In this document: positions 1-10,045 of the stretch, one piece after another
How the letters are laid out: every line of letters begins with the position of its first letter
Position numbering within the stretch: the first letter of the stretch is position 1
Source: an uncultured Eubacterium sp.
Lineage (GTDB): Bacteria; Bacillota; Clostridia; Oscillospirales; Acutalibacteraceae
Assembly (NCBI RefSeq): GCF_934561735.1
Contig: NZ_CAKTGT010000008.1
Span: 11,238 to 75,237 of the forward strand
Length of the DNA: 64,000 bases
Reading direction: 5' to 3'
The notes under the pieces: generated by a model
The model's input: the letters and a program-made list of their open reading frames with translations, nothing else
Database searches by the model: none
Told to the model about the DNA's origin: nothing
Program-made: the position numbers and the translations under genes

Positions 1-248
1 TTCAGTCGTCTTTTTTTCTTGCCCTTGGCAACGGATTGTTGCTGTGAGGAACGCTGTCTGTCATTAAGCGGTGCGGTTCTTTTTCTCTTTTGTGCATTAT
101 TGCTGTCAACCGACGAAACCGGTGATTTTTCACGCTTCTGACCTTCTCTGTAAATTTTCGGTGGTTCAATTCCGAAAAAGCCGAGTTCGTCATTAAGCGG
201 TGTCATCGTATTTTCTTTTTTCGTCTTTGTTTTGTTATTTTTTTTCAT
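1..248 (-). CDS. Start of a cell-division protein, probably FtsQ/DivIB (partial)
   Basis: An open frame starts at ATG 246-248 (or the adjacent ATG 249-251) and runs off the window edge. It overlaps the end of murA by about 14 bases. GAGG lies a few bases upstream, inside murA. The roughly 82 visible residues are very polar and lysine/arginine-rich (KKNNKTKTKKENT at the start, KGKKKRRL at the edge) with no membrane segment yet. FtsQ/DivIB proteins of Firmicutes have a long basic cytoplasmic N-terminus before their single membrane helix, and ftsQ commonly follows murA in this cluster. Position and composition therefore suggest FtsQ, but no diagnostic POTRA domain is inside the window. Confidence 0.55.
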   Translation of the reverse strand, partial: MKKNNKTKTKKENTMTPLNDELGFFGIEPPKIYREGQKREKSPVSSVDSNNAQKRKRTAPLNDRQRSSQQQSVAKGKKKRRL

Positions 249-1500
249 CATACATCCTCTTTATATCAGCACCGAGAGAAGCAAGCTGATTTTCAATGCA
301 CTCGTATCCCCTGTCGATATGATGAATATCTTTAACGGTTGAAATTCCGTTTGCCTTTAATGCCGCTATAATTACAGCGGCCCCTCCACGCAAATCCGTG
401 CATTTTACATCTGCCGAATGAATATTTTTTACGCCGTTAACAACGGCAATTCTGTCATTAATACTTATATCCGTACCAAACATATTCAACTGTTCAATAT
501 GTTTAAATCGATTTTCAAATATAGTTTCTTTGATTATAGATGTACCCTTGGCAACCGAAAGTGCTGCCATAACAGGTGCCTGACAATCCGTTGGAAATCC
601 CGGATACGCCATTGTTTCAATCTTTTTAACTCTTTTAAGTCTTTCCGGTGACTTGATGCGGAGCGAATTTTTGCTTATATCAATACGGCAACCCATTTCT
701 TCAAACGCAGGCAAGGTTGGCATAATATGCTCGGGGCACAAATTTTCAAGTTCAATTTCACCGCCGGTGATTGCACAAGCCGACATCAAGGTAGCAGCCA
801 AAATTCTGTCGGGAATTACTGTATGTTCAACGCCGTGAAGAGTTTTTACACCGTCAATTACGATGGTGGGTGCGGATGTTCCCGTAATTTTTGCACCTGC
901 TTTATTAAGAAATTTTACCAAATCTGCTATTTCAGGCTCTCTTGCGGCATTTACTATTGTTGTTCTGCCCGGAGCCAAAACAGATGCAAGAATTATATTT
1001 TCCGTTGCACCGACGCTCGGAAAAGGCAAAACAATCTCTGTACCTTTAACATTTTTCTTTTCGGCACAAACATTATGCCCATCGGTATAGACATTGTAGC
1101 CGAGTGCTTTAAGTCCTTTTAAATGCAAATCAATCGGGCGAAGTCCGATTTCACACCCGCCGGGAAGATAAAGACAGGCTCTGCCGCTCCTTGAAGCAAG
1201 GGCACCGAGAAAAATTATTGAAGAACGAAGTTCTTTCATATAACTTTCGAGCACATCATATCTGCCGATTTGAGATGTGTCAACAATAAGAGCGTCATTT
1301 TCACGCTCAACTTTTGCACCGAGATAACGCAATATATCAACAGTTACATCAACATCGGACAGTTTTGGGCAATTATGTATAACGGAAACTCCGTTTATCA
1401 GCACACAAGCAGAAAGAATCGGCAAAACACCGTTTTTTGCACCGTGAACCGAAATATTTCCGCTTAATTTTTTACCGCCGTTTATTTTTAAGCATTTCAT
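235..1500 (-). CDS. murA: UDP-N-acetylglucosamine 1-carboxyvinyltransferase MurA
   Basis: First committed step of peptidoglycan precursor synthesis in the cytoplasm: transfers enolpyruvate from PEP to UDP-GlcNAc. The 421-residue length is normal for the family. Lys22-Asn23 (GAKNG) and the catalytic loop PGGCEIGLRPIDLH with Cys116 are present, so the enzyme should be fosfomycin-sensitive in principle (a Cys, not an Asp, occupies the loop). It is one of the last genes of the division/cell-wall cluster and overlaps the putative ftsQ start. Firmicutes often carry two MurA paralogues; this is the cluster-linked one. Confidence 0.95.
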   Translation of the reverse strand: MKCLKINGGKKLSGNISVHGAKNGVLPILSACVLINGVSVIHNCPKLSDVDVTVDILRYLGAKVERENDALIVDTSQIGRYDVLESYMKELRSSIIFLGALASRSGRACLYLPGGCEIGLRPIDLHLKGLKALGYNVYTDGHNVCAEKKNVKGTEIVLPFPSVGATENIILASVLAPGRTTIVNAAREPEIADLVKFLNKAGAKITGTSAPTIVIDGVKTLHGVEHTVIPDRILAATLMSACAITGGEIELENLCPEHIMPTLPAFEEMGCRIDISKNSLRIKSPERLKRVKKIETMAYPGFPTDCQAPVMAALSVAKGTSIIKETIFENRFKHIEQLNMFGTDISINDRIAVVNGVKNIHSADVKCTDLRGGAAVIIAALKANGISTVKDIHHIDRGYECIENQLASLGADIKRMYDEKK

Positions 1501-1545
1501 AAAACCACCTATGGCAGTTTATGAAAAGTGCTCAAAATATGTTAA

Positions 1546-2679
1546 TTATTTTGCAAGAGAAAGAATAATATCCGCTATTCTCTCACGAGAGTCGAGGATT
1601 GCCATATCCTTTGCATTTTTTTCTATATCGGCAAGTTCCGCCTTATCGCTTATAAGTTCATTCATAAGAGATTTTAAGGAATCGGTTGTCAAATCCTTTT
1701 CACGCAGAATTCTTGCGGCATTACGATTTACAAGTGCCATTGCATTGTGAAATTGATGATTTTCCGCAACATAAGGTGACGGAATAAGTATGGAGGCTTT
1801 ACCCATAGCCTCAATTTCGGACAAAGAGGACGCCCCGGCTCTGCCGATAACCAAATCAGCCGCAGCCATACAGGTGTCCATATTATCAATATACAATCTG
1901 ACTTCAACATTACCTTTATAATAAACATCTTCGCTTCTTTGAGCAAAACCGTGCTCGGCAAATTTATAAAGATAATCCTTACCGTTTGTACCTACCGAAT
2001 GAATATGATAAACATCATTTTTTTCGGCGTCTTCAAGAAGAATGTCAAACATAGCGTCATTTAAAGGTGCTGCACCGAGAGAACCGCCGAATGATAAAAT
2101 AAGCGGTTTGTCATCTGCAATGCCAAGCTCTATTCTTGCATTAAACTTTGACTTTTTGAGAAGTTCTCCCCTAACAGGCAAGCCGGTAATTACCACATCG
2201 CACTTTGCACCTATATGATTTGCCGCATCCTCAACGGTGAGCATAACCTTGTCCACTTTTTTGGCAAGTTGCTTATTGGTTATACCCGGATAAGCGTTTT
2301 GTTCATGAATACAGGTAGGAATGTGAAGTTTAACAGCCTCGTCAAGAACGGGACCCGATACATATCCGCCAAAACCGATAACAACATCGGGATTGAATTC
2401 TTTGATAATGTTTTTCGATTCCTTTTCCGACTTCATAAGTTTGCCGACTGTTTTTACATTATCTATAATTGCTTTTGGCGAAAACGAACGCTTAAAGCCG
2501 TTAATTTCGATAGTTTTAAATTCGAATCCCGCATTCGGAACAAGCCTTGATTCCATATGGTCGGCTGTGCCGATAAACATAATTTCGCTGTCGGGATATT
2601 GTTCTTTGATATAAGAAGCAACGGCAAGTGCAGGATTGATATGACCCGCGGTACCGCCTGTTGCAAATAAAAGTTTCAT
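1546..2679 (-). CDS. murG: Undecaprenyldiphospho-muramoylpentapeptide beta-N-acetylglucosaminyltransferase MurG
   Basis: Adds GlcNAc to lipid I to make lipid II on the inner face of the membrane (GT28). The 377-residue protein opens with the glycine-rich donor-side loop ATGGTAGHINPALA, and has FGGSLGA and GRAGASSLSEIEAMGKASILIPSP, the UDP-GlcNAc binding region of MurG, near residues 190 and 290. It sits between ftsW and murA, 10 bases after ftsW in transcription order. Nothing unusual was seen in motif order or length. Confidence 0.95.
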   Translation of the reverse strand: MKLLFATGGTAGHINPALAVASYIKEQYPDSEIMFIGTADHMESRLVPNAGFEFKTIEINGFKRSFSPKAIIDNVKTVGKLMKSEKESKNIIKEFNPDVVIGFGGYVSGPVLDEAVKLHIPTCIHEQNAYPGITNKQLAKKVDKVMLTVEDAANHIGAKCDVVITGLPVRGELLKKSKFNARIELGIADDKPLILSFGGSLGAAPLNDAMFDILLEDAEKNDVYHIHSVGTNGKDYLYKFAEHGFAQRSEDVYYKGNVEVRLYIDNMDTCMAAADLVIGRAGASSLSEIEAMGKASILIPSPYVAENHQFHNAMALVNRNAARILREKDLTTDSLKSLMNELISDKAELADIEKNAKDMAILDSRERIADIILSLAK

Positions 2680-2689
2680 AATTTCTACC

Positions 2690-3943
2690 TCAATAATTCT
2701 TTGTATTTACCTTGCGTGAAATAGACAAAACCACGCCCATTTCAAAACAAAGCATCAAAAGCGATGTGCCGCCGTAGGAGAAAAACGGCAGTGCTATACC
2801 TGTATTTGGGATAGTATCGGTTACAACAAGGATATTAAATATTGTTTGAATAGCAACCTGAGATACTATGCCTATAACTACAAGTGAAGAAAATCTGTCT
2901 TCACATCTTTGTGCTATTTTAATACCTCTCCAGAAAAGAATTCCGAAAAGTCCGATAATAAGTGTTGCTCCGATAAAGCCCAACTCTTCGCAAACAATTG
3001 AGAAAATAAAGTCATTTTGCGGCTCGGAAACATAAAGGTATTTTTGCTTTGAATTGCCCAAACCAACGCCCCAAAATCCGCCGGAGCCGATTGCATAAAG
3101 CGAATTATTTGTTTGCCATCTTAGACCCAAAGGCTGGAAAGCTTTATCGGTCCATGCTCTGATACGGTCGCCCTGATAACCGGGCAAAACATCGGGATTG
3201 CTTATAACGATTACCGCAATAACAGCTACAAAACATATGCCGGCAACATAATATTGCCAACGGGTTCCGCCGCAAAACATCATTGCAAGACCGATCATAA
3301 ATACAAGAAGCGTACATGAAAGGTGATTTTCAAGATATATAAGCACGCAACATATTCCTATATAAATAACCGGGAACAAAACGCCTTCCTTAAAATATTT
3401 CATCTTGCGATAGTTTTTGCTGATATAACCGGCAAGCACAAGAATAAGTGCAAACTTTGCAATATCGGAAGGCTGAAGAGTAACAGGTCCGATAGGAATC
3501 CATCTTTTAAAGTCCTCACCGTTTCTGTTGACATCTACATGATAAAACAAAACAAGTATCAACAAAAACACCGAAACCGCAAAAAGCGGCTTTTCAATTA
3601 CCTTTAAAAATTTGTAATTAAATTTTGACACAACAAGCATCACGATTATACCCATAACGGCAAAAATAAACTGACGCTTAAAATAATAATAGGAGTCGCC
3701 CTCATTTTGCAAAGCATACGGGTAGGTTGCCGAAAACAGCATAATAAGACCTATTGTAACAAGTGCAAGTGTTGCGGCAAAAAACGGCAAATCAAATCCG
3801 CCGTTGGCAACCAAAAATGACATACCCGAATTTTTATCAAACGGATTTTCGGGTGCTTTCTTTGATTTTTTCTTTCTTGGCTGTTCGTAAGACTCATTTT
3901 GTCTTATTGAACGGCGAGGCGGTTCTAAATCTCTGCCTGCCAT
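2690..3943 (-). CDS. ftsW: SEDS-family peptidoglycan polymerase FtsW/SpoVE
   Basis: Multi-pass membrane glycosyltransferase that polymerises lipid II at the septum together with a class B PBP. The 417 residues begin with a charged cytoplasmic tail of about 55 residues (RRSIRQNESYEQPRKKKSKK), longer than usual, followed by about ten hydrophobic segments. The SEDS signatures LQPSDIAKFALIL and GIALPFFSYGGTSLL near the C-terminus are visible. In Clostridia the cluster copy may act in vegetative division (FtsW) or in the spore cortex (SpoVE); sequence alone does not separate these. It follows mraY directly, where murD would be expected. Confidence 0.9.
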   Translation of the reverse strand: MAGRDLEPPRRSIRQNESYEQPRKKKSKKAPENPFDKNSGMSFLVANGGFDLPFFAATLALVTIGLIMLFSATYPYALQNEGDSYYYFKRQFIFAVMGIIVMLVVSKFNYKFLKVIEKPLFAVSVFLLILVLFYHVDVNRNGEDFKRWIPIGPVTLQPSDIAKFALILVLAGYISKNYRKMKYFKEGVLFPVIYIGICCVLIYLENHLSCTLLVFMIGLAMMFCGGTRWQYYVAGICFVAVIAVIVISNPDVLPGYQGDRIRAWTDKAFQPLGLRWQTNNSLYAIGSGGFWGVGLGNSKQKYLYVSEPQNDFIFSIVCEELGFIGATLIIGLFGILFWRGIKIAQRCEDRFSSLVVIGIVSQVAIQTIFNILVVTDTIPNTGIALPFFSYGGTSLLMLCFEMGVVLSISRKVNTKNY

Positions 3944-3976
3944 AATACGGGACTCCTTTCGTAGATTTTTTTACAG

Positions 3977-5020
3977 TTAATAACCAAAGTGCATAAGAAC
4001 AAGTGCAACTGCACATCCTACTGCATTTACGATTGAAAATACAACACAGATTTTCTTTTCTTTCCAGCCGCACATTTCAAAATGGTGATGAATAGGTGCC
4101 ATTTTGAAAATACGCTTGCCGTGAGTCATTTTGAAATATCCGATTTGAATAATATCACTCATAGTTTCGCACACATACACAAGACCGATGAGAACAAGAA
4201 GAAGCGGACACTTGATTGCAAAACCGAGTGCGGTAACAAGACCGCCGAGGAAAAGCGAACCCGTGTCGCCCATAAATGTTTTTGCAGGGTTCCAGTTCCA
4301 GCAAAGGAAGCCCAAAACGCCGCCGAGAAGTGCGGCAGAAAGAATGCCGAGTCCTGCAAACTTAAGAATAACCGACGCAATAATAAATGTAACGGCAACG
4401 GTTACGGTTACGCTTGAACATAGACCGTCAATACCGTCGGTAAGGTTTACGCTGTTTACGCATCCAACTATAATGAAAATTGAAACAAGCCAAAAGACAA
4501 CGCCTGTAACAATATTTTTTTCAAAATTAACATTGCCGATAAAAGGCAAATACCAAACCGTGTTGTGCGAAAGCCAAAGAGTAGCCGTGTAGCCAAGTGC
4601 CATAACAAGCTGACCGAATGACTTTTGCTTTGCGGTTAAGCCCTCATTTCTCTTGAGCTTGATTTTGATAAAGTCATCTGTAAAACCGATAACACCGCAA
4701 CCGAACGCAAGGCAAAGACCTGCGATGATAAGCACCTTATCTCTGCCGACAAGAACCGAAGCATAATCGCTCTCAAGTTTGCCGCCCGAAAGAGTAAAAG
4801 TCAGCGCACCGATAACAAACGCAACGATGATACCGATAATAAACATCAAGCCGCCCATATTAGGAGTGCCCTGCTTTGACTTGTGCCATGACGGACCGAT
4901 GTCCAAAATTGTTTGACCGAATTTTAATTTACGAAGCCACGGAATAATTACAAATCCGAGTCCGGCTGTGATACCGAAAGATATAACAGCGGTTATGATA
5001 AGTGCAACTGTTGTGCTCAT
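3977..5020 (-). CDS. mraY: Phospho-N-acetylmuramoyl-pentapeptide transferase MraY
   Basis: Integral membrane enzyme that makes lipid I by transferring phospho-MurNAc-pentapeptide to undecaprenyl phosphate. The start chosen is ATG 5018-5020, giving 347 residues. It overlaps the murF stop as ATGA and has GGAG six bases upstream. An in-frame ATG 12 bases earlier has no properly spaced ribosome site. Family signatures include KKQGTPNMGG-like SKQGTPNMGGLMF near the N-terminus, NLTDGIDGL, and the HHHFE loop (APIHHHFEMCGW) close to the C-terminus. About ten membrane spans. The tight overlap indicates translational coupling to murF. Confidence 0.95.
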   Translation of the reverse strand: MSTTVALIITAVISFGITAGLGFVIIPWLRKLKFGQTILDIGPSWHKSKQGTPNMGGLMFIIGIIVAFVIGALTFTLSGGKLESDYASVLVGRDKVLIIAGLCLAFGCGVIGFTDDFIKIKLKRNEGLTAKQKSFGQLVMALGYTATLWLSHNTVWYLPFIGNVNFEKNIVTGVVFWLVSIFIIVGCVNSVNLTDGIDGLCSSVTVTVAVTFIIASVILKFAGLGILSAALLGGVLGFLCWNWNPAKTFMGDTGSLFLGGLVTALGFAIKCPLLLVLIGLVYVCETMSDIIQIGYFKMTHGKRIFKMAPIHHHFEMCGWKEKKICVVFSIVNAVGCAVALVLMHFGY

Positions 5021-6372
5021 TGTTTTCTCCATCCTTTATATACAGTATTTATAACATCCTCGAGTTTCATACCTCGTGAGCCTTTAAAAAGTACAGCATC
5101 GCCAAGGCTTGCGGTTTTTAAAAGCATATCTGACAATTTTTCTTTGTCATCAAACAAAAATGCGTTTTTAACTCCGCTTTGCTTTGCACCCTCAACATAG
5201 TATTTTGCATCGTTACCGTAAGCAAAAAGATAATCGATTTTATTTTCGCCTACCATAGCTCCGACATTAGTATGAGCGGTTTTTGCGTAGTCACCGAGTT
5301 CAAGCATATCACCGAGTACGGCAATTTTTTTATTACCCTTAATGTTGCTCAGTGTTTTAATTGCGGCACGCATAGAATCGGGCGAAGCGTTGTAGCAATC
5401 CTCAATTGAAGTTATGCCGTCAACATCAACTACTTTTTGCCTCATTCCGGCAGGCACATATGTGCCGAGTGCATCTGCCGCCGCCTGTGGCTCGACATCC
5501 AAAAAATAACCTACAGTGAATGCCGCAAGAGCATTATACACATTATGTATGCCGATTGTAGGAATAACAATGTGCTGAGTTTTGCCGTAATACACAATGT
5601 CAAACGATGTTGAATTTTCTGTTTCAACAATGTTTTCTGCCTTGAATTCACCATTTTCAATTCCGTAAAAAACAACCTTGTGATTTTCGTCTTTTACGGT
5701 TTGAAGCATATCGTTGTCACCGTTTAAAATAAGCGGTGCACCGTCTGCAAGTCCCTCGCAAAGCTCAAGTTTTGCCTTTAAAATTCCCTCACGAGAGCCG
5801 AGATTTTCAATATGCGAAACGCCGATATTTGTAATAAGGCCGATTGTAGGTTTTACTTCATTGACAAGTCGGGAGATTTCGCCAAAATGATTCATACCCA
5901 TTTCGATAACTGCGGCTTCTACGCTGTTGTTAAGCTGAAACAACATTTGCGGAACGCCGATTTCATTATTAAGATTGCCTTGCGTTTTAATGGCATTGTA
6001 CTTTGCCGAAACAACAAGATGAGTAAACTCCTTTGTAGTTGTTTTGCCTACCGAGCCTGTAAGACCCACAACAGGAATATTAAATTTTGAACGATAATAT
6101 CCCGAAAGGCTGAGCATAGCCTTTGCTGTGTCGGCAACCTTAATGTATGCACCGTTCGGTTTAATGTCGGAATGAATCATAACAGCCGATGCACCGAGCG
6201 ACAAAGCTTCATCCGCAAATTGATGAGCATCAAAGCGTTCACCCTTAATACATATAAAAAGGCAGCCCTTTGTGATTTTTCTTGTATCTATGCAAACCGA
6301 ATCAAATTCGGCATCTCTGTTATATGTTGCACCCAAACAAGGAGCAATTTCTGATAATTTTAGTTTTTCCAT
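5017..6372 (-). CDS. murF: UDP-MurNAc-tripeptide--D-Ala-D-Ala ligase MurF
   Basis: Cytoplasmic Mur ligase that adds D-Ala-D-Ala to the UDP-MurNAc tripeptide. It has 451 residues with the Mur-ligase ATP loop GLTGSVGKTTTKE near residue 110, the central-domain motif EMGMNHFGEISRL, and the C-terminal region DCYNASPDSMRAAI. The start codon shares one base with the murE stop (TAATG) and the stop overlaps the mraY start (ATGA), so murE-murF-mraY look translationally coupled. Confidence 0.95.
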   Translation of the reverse strand: MEKLKLSEIAPCLGATYNRDAEFDSVCIDTRKITKGCLFICIKGERFDAHQFADEALSLGASAVMIHSDIKPNGAYIKVADTAKAMLSLSGYYRSKFNIPVVGLTGSVGKTTTKEFTHLVVSAKYNAIKTQGNLNNEIGVPQMLFQLNNSVEAAVIEMGMNHFGEISRLVNEVKPTIGLITNIGVSHIENLGSREGILKAKLELCEGLADGAPLILNGDNDMLQTVKDENHKVVFYGIENGEFKAENIVETENSTSFDIVYYGKTQHIVIPTIGIHNVYNALAAFTVGYFLDVEPQAAADALGTYVPAGMRQKVVDVDGITSIEDCYNASPDSMRAAIKTLSNIKGNKKIAVLGDMLELGDYAKTAHTNVGAMVGENKIDYLFAYGNDAKYYVEGAKQSGVKNAFLFDDKEKLSDMLLKTASLGDAVLFKGSRGMKLEDVINTVYKGWRKQ

Positions 6373-7811
6373 TATTTGTTAAGTTCCTCTAAAACTTCTG
6401 CCACAACTTCTCTTTCGTCAAAATGAATTGTGCCGGTCGGAAGGATTTGATATGTTTCGTGTCCTTTGCCTGCAAGGAGAATTATATCATCCTTTTTCGC
6501 ATTTTTCATTGCCCACGCAATAGCTTCTTTTCTGTTTTCAACTACCTCATAAGGGGTTTTGCTGTCCTTCATTCCCTCAAGAATGTCTTTGATAATATCG
6601 CTTGGATTTTCGCTTCTTGGGTTATCGGAAGTTACAACGCAGAAATCAGACAAGTCAGCAGCGATTTTGCCCATCTTAGGACGCTTGGTTTTATCTCTGT
6701 CACCGCCGCAACCAAATACTGTAACAACTCTGCCATTTGCAATTTCTTTAAGAGATGAAATAATATTTTCAAGTCCGTCAGGAGAGTGAGCATAGTCAAT
6801 GATAACAGTATAATCCTGATTTGGTGTAGGCACAACCTCAATTCTGCCCTTAACTCCGTTTGACTTGCTGATTGCTTCAAGCACATCGGTAAAATCAACA
6901 CCGAGTGTCAATGCAACAGAAATTGCACAAAGCGAATTGTATACGCTGAATCTGCCGGGAATAGGGCAATCTACTCTGCCGATTTTTTCACCGATAAGGT
7001 CATACTTAACGCCCTGTGAAGAAAAGCGAACATTTCTTGCGGTGTAATCCGCCTTCATATTGTCAACACCGTAGGTAACGGTTTTGCAATTACAGCCTTC
7101 AACAATCTTAAGGCCATACTTGTCGTCAACATTTGTAACGGCTGTATCGCAAGCCTTGAAAAGGAGCTTTTTAGCCTCAAAATAATTTTCCCATGTTTTG
7201 TGATAATCAAGATGGTCCTGAGTGAGATTTGTAAATGCACCGATATGGAAGTGAATACCCTCTACTCTGCCCTGTGCAAGTGCTTGTGAAGAAACCTCCA
7301 TAATACAGTATTCGCAGTTTGCATCAACCATTTTTCTGAAAAGTGCCTGCAATTCGTGAGGGTCCGGAGTGGTATAATGTGCAGGATAGACTTCGCTTCC
7401 CACCATATTTTGAACAGTACCGATAAGGCCGCATTTTTTACCGACATTTTCCAAAATCTGCTTAATCAAAAATGTTGTGGTTGTTTTGCCGTTTGTACCT
7501 GTAAGTCCTATAAGTTTTAGGCTGTCGGCAGGATTGCCGAAAAATGAAGCACATATAGGAGAATATGCCTTGCGTGTGTCATCAACAATTACCTGATTTA
7601 CAAGACCCAAATCGTGGTCGCACACAACAGCCGCCGCACCTTTTTTGAGCATTTCTTCGGCAACCGAATGGCCGTCAAACGACGCACCCTTTATGCACAC
7701 AAAAAGGTAGCCCTCTTCAACCTGACGGGAATCGGCTGTTACATCCTTTACTTCAACTTCTTTATATTCATTTTTTACCTTTACATCTTTTAAAATCTGT
7801 GAAAGTTTCAT
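6372..7811 (-). CDS. murE: UDP-MurNAc-tripeptide synthetase MurE (meso-DAP type)
   Basis: Adds the third stem-peptide residue. The 479-residue protein has the ATP loop GLTGTNGKTTTTF near residue 110 and the substrate motif TSDNPRSENP near residue 405. In characterised MurE enzymes DNPR marks specificity for meso-diaminopimelate, whereas Lys-adding enzymes differ at this point, so the wall is predicted to be of the mDAP type. It ends in TAATG with murF and follows the class B PBP by about 20 bases. Confidence 0.95.
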   Translation of the reverse strand: MKLSQILKDVKVKNEYKEVEVKDVTADSRQVEEGYLFVCIKGASFDGHSVAEEMLKKGAAAVVCDHDLGLVNQVIVDDTRKAYSPICASFFGNPADSLKLIGLTGTNGKTTTTFLIKQILENVGKKCGLIGTVQNMVGSEVYPAHYTTPDPHELQALFRKMVDANCEYCIMEVSSQALAQGRVEGIHFHIGAFTNLTQDHLDYHKTWENYFEAKKLLFKACDTAVTNVDDKYGLKIVEGCNCKTVTYGVDNMKADYTARNVRFSSQGVKYDLIGEKIGRVDCPIPGRFSVYNSLCAISVALTLGVDFTDVLEAISKSNGVKGRIEVVPTPNQDYTVIIDYAHSPDGLENIISSLKEIANGRVVTVFGCGGDRDKTKRPKMGKIAADLSDFCVVTSDNPRSENPSDIIKDILEGMKDSKTPYEVVENRKEAIAWAMKNAKKDDIILLAGKGHETYQILPTGTIHFDEREVVAEVLEELNK

Positions 7812-7831
7812 TTTCTCACTCCTATATATTA

Positions 7832-10045
7832 TCAGTCAAGAACTGAATTTGTATTCTTAAACGATACTGTGATTACCGTGCCGGCAGAAACGGTTGCACC
7901 CTTTTCGGTTGACTGGCGATAAGCCACAACATTTGATGCAGAAAGGTTAATGCCGTTAATTTCGATATTAAGATTGTTTTCGCTTGCCAATTCATTAGCT
8001 TCGCTTATTGTAAGTCCCGAGAAATCCGGAACAGTAGCGGTTTGTTTTTCTTCATTTGTTGTATAAAGAACAACTGTACCGTTTGTAGGAATTGTTGACG
8101 ATGACGCCGGTGATTGACGAACAACCTTTTTGCCGTTGCCTACAACCTTGCATTTGAGATTTTTTGAATTAAGTGCCGATTTTGCAGCACTTACGGTTTT
8201 GCCGATTACATTAGGTGTGAATACAGAAAGATTTTTGCTTTCTTTTTCGTCATATTCAGGTTCAATGTTAAGTTCCTGCATACCGGTTTCAATAACCTGA
8301 GCCGCAATCGGAGCACAAAGAGCACCGCCGCCCAAATCTTCGTTTGGCTCATCCATAATGATAATCATTGCGATTTGCGGGTCATCTGACGGAGCGATTG
8401 CCGCAAATGATACAATATACTTTGTTTTGCCGTTTGTAGATTCGGCAAGCTTTGTTGAAGTACCTGTTTTACCGCCTACACGGTAACCTGCAACATAACC
8501 GTTTTTACCGGTACCGTTGTCAACAACGGACTTCATCATACCTCTAACCTTTTTTGAAGTATCTTCACTGATAACTCTTCTTACCTCGGTAGGTTGAGTT
8601 TTTTTAACGGTATTTCCGTTTGCATCAATAATATGGTCAACAACATACGGCTTTAAAAGTGTGCCGCCGTTTGCTATTGCACAAAGACCGGTGCAAAGCT
8701 GAATAGGTGTCAAACTGTTTGACTGACCGAATGAAGCAGAAGAAAGTTCTACTATACCGTACTGATTTTCTTTGTAGTACTGCGAGCCTGCCTCACCGGG
8801 AAGGTCAATGCCTGTTTTTTGAGTAAAGCCGAACGCTTCAAAATATTTGAAATAATTATGCACGCCGAGTTTTTGACCTACGGTAATAAAAAACGGATTG
8901 CATGAATTTTCAAGACCTTGTGTAAATGTTTCGGTACCGTGACCCGGATGGTAATGGCACTTCATAACATAATCCTTAACCCTGATAGAACCCGTGCAGG
9001 TGTATGTTGTGTTAAGATTTACAACATTTTCTTCAAGAGCCGCAGCGGCGATAAATGTCTTAAATACCGAACCCGGCTCATATGTACTTGAAGTAACAAA
9101 GTTGTTCCACTGATTTTGAATTGCCTCGGATTTTGCGGCAACCTTTTCATCTTCATCGGTGATTTTTTCAACAGCCTTGATGTTTTTTGAATATGTAAGT
9201 TTATACGGCTCGTTGCAGTCATAATCGGGAAGTGAAGCCATAGCAAGCACAGCACCCGTTTTGCAATTCATAACAACACCGTACGCACCCTTTGCCTTGT
9301 ACTCGTTCATTGTGGCAGACAAATTTTTTTCAAGGGTATATTGAATATTTTGATTGAGAGTAAGTACAAGCGAATTACCGTCAACGGCATCAATCGATGT
9401 TTCGTAATCTGTAGGCAAATTATGCTTTTGAGCGTCTTTTACGGTGATAATTCTGCCGTTTGTACCCTTCAATTCATCCTCGTAATAATATTCCAAACCG
9501 TAAAGACCTTGATTATCATCGCCCGTAAAGCCGAGAATGTTTGAAGCAAATTCGCCGTAAGGATAATAACGCTTTGTATTTTGCTCCGTGCCAATCATAC
9601 TTGAAAACTTATTTTTAATTTTAAAATTTGTGATTTTTTCCTTAATATCGTTTTCAACCTGTTCGGCAACAACGACATAGTGAGTATCTTTTTTGCTCTT
9701 TTGGAGAAGTTCCGCTTTGCCTTCGTCATCAAGTTTCAAAATCTTTGCAAGTCCATTTACGAGTTTATCTCTGCTTTTGTCGGTAATATTTTTTGAATCG
9801 AGAAAAATATCCCAAGTTGTTGCCGATTGAGCAAGAACATTGCCGTCGCTGTCATAAATAGAACCGCGTTTTGCCGCAATTTCGGTATCAGAAAGCTGCT
9901 GACTTTCGGCTTTTGCGGAATACTCGGCACCTTTAACCGTTGAAATATAGAACACTCTGAATGCGTCAAGTGAAAAAAGAAAAGCAATAACAACAGCCAA
10001 TATTGCGATTCGTCTAAGTCCCTGCTTTTTAAAATCGTTTGACAT
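7832..10045 (-). CDS. Class B penicillin-binding protein with two PASTA domains (PbpB/SpoVD/FtsI type)
   Basis: Septal D,D-transpeptidase: one N-terminal membrane helix (IAILAVVIAFLFSLDAF), dimerisation domain, transpeptidase domain and two C-terminal PASTA repeats (about residues 610-665 and 670-735). Catalytic motifs are all present: STYEPGSVFK (SxxK), ENSCNPF (SxN) and GGKTGTS (KTG). The start used is ATG 10043-10045, with GAGGTG six bases upstream. A GTG nine bases earlier lies inside that ribosome site and is rejected. The protein has 737 residues. Only one such gene is in the cluster, where Bacillus has pbpB and spoVD side by side, so its role (division, cortex or both) is not fixed by the sequence. 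Confidence 0.92.
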   Translation of the reverse strand: MSNDFKKQGLRRIAILAVVIAFLFSLDAFRVFYISTVKGAEYSAKAESQQLSDTEIAAKRGSIYDSDGNVLAQSATTWDIFLDSKNITDKSRDKLVNGLAKILKLDDEGKAELLQKSKKDTHYVVVAEQVENDIKEKITNFKIKNKFSSMIGTEQNTKRYYPYGEFASNILGFTGDDNQGLYGLEYYYEDELKGTNGRIITVKDAQKHNLPTDYETSIDAVDGNSLVLTLNQNIQYTLEKNLSATMNEYKAKGAYGVVMNCKTGAVLAMASLPDYDCNEPYKLTYSKNIKAVEKITDEDEKVAAKSEAIQNQWNNFVTSSTYEPGSVFKTFIAAAALEENVVNLNTTYTCTGSIRVKDYVMKCHYHPGHGTETFTQGLENSCNPFFITVGQKLGVHNYFKYFEAFGFTQKTGIDLPGEAGSQYYKENQYGIVELSSASFGQSNSLTPIQLCTGLCAIANGGTLLKPYVVDHIIDANGNTVKKTQPTEVRRVISEDTSKKVRGMMKSVVDNGTGKNGYVAGYRVGGKTGTSTKLAESTNGKTKYIVSFAAIAPSDDPQIAMIIIMDEPNEDLGGGALCAPIAAQVIETGMQELNIEPEYDEKESKNLSVFTPNVIGKTVSAAKSALNSKNLKCKVVGNGKKVVRQSPASSSTIPTNGTVVLYTTNEEKQTATVPDFSGLTISEANELASENNLNIEINGINLSASNVVAYRQSTEKGATVSAGTVITVSFKNTNSVLD

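Noticed and set aside
2..193. Closed 63-codon minus frame at the left edge
   Set aside because: No ribosome site, and out of frame with the better-supported gene start at 246-251 that covers the same bases.
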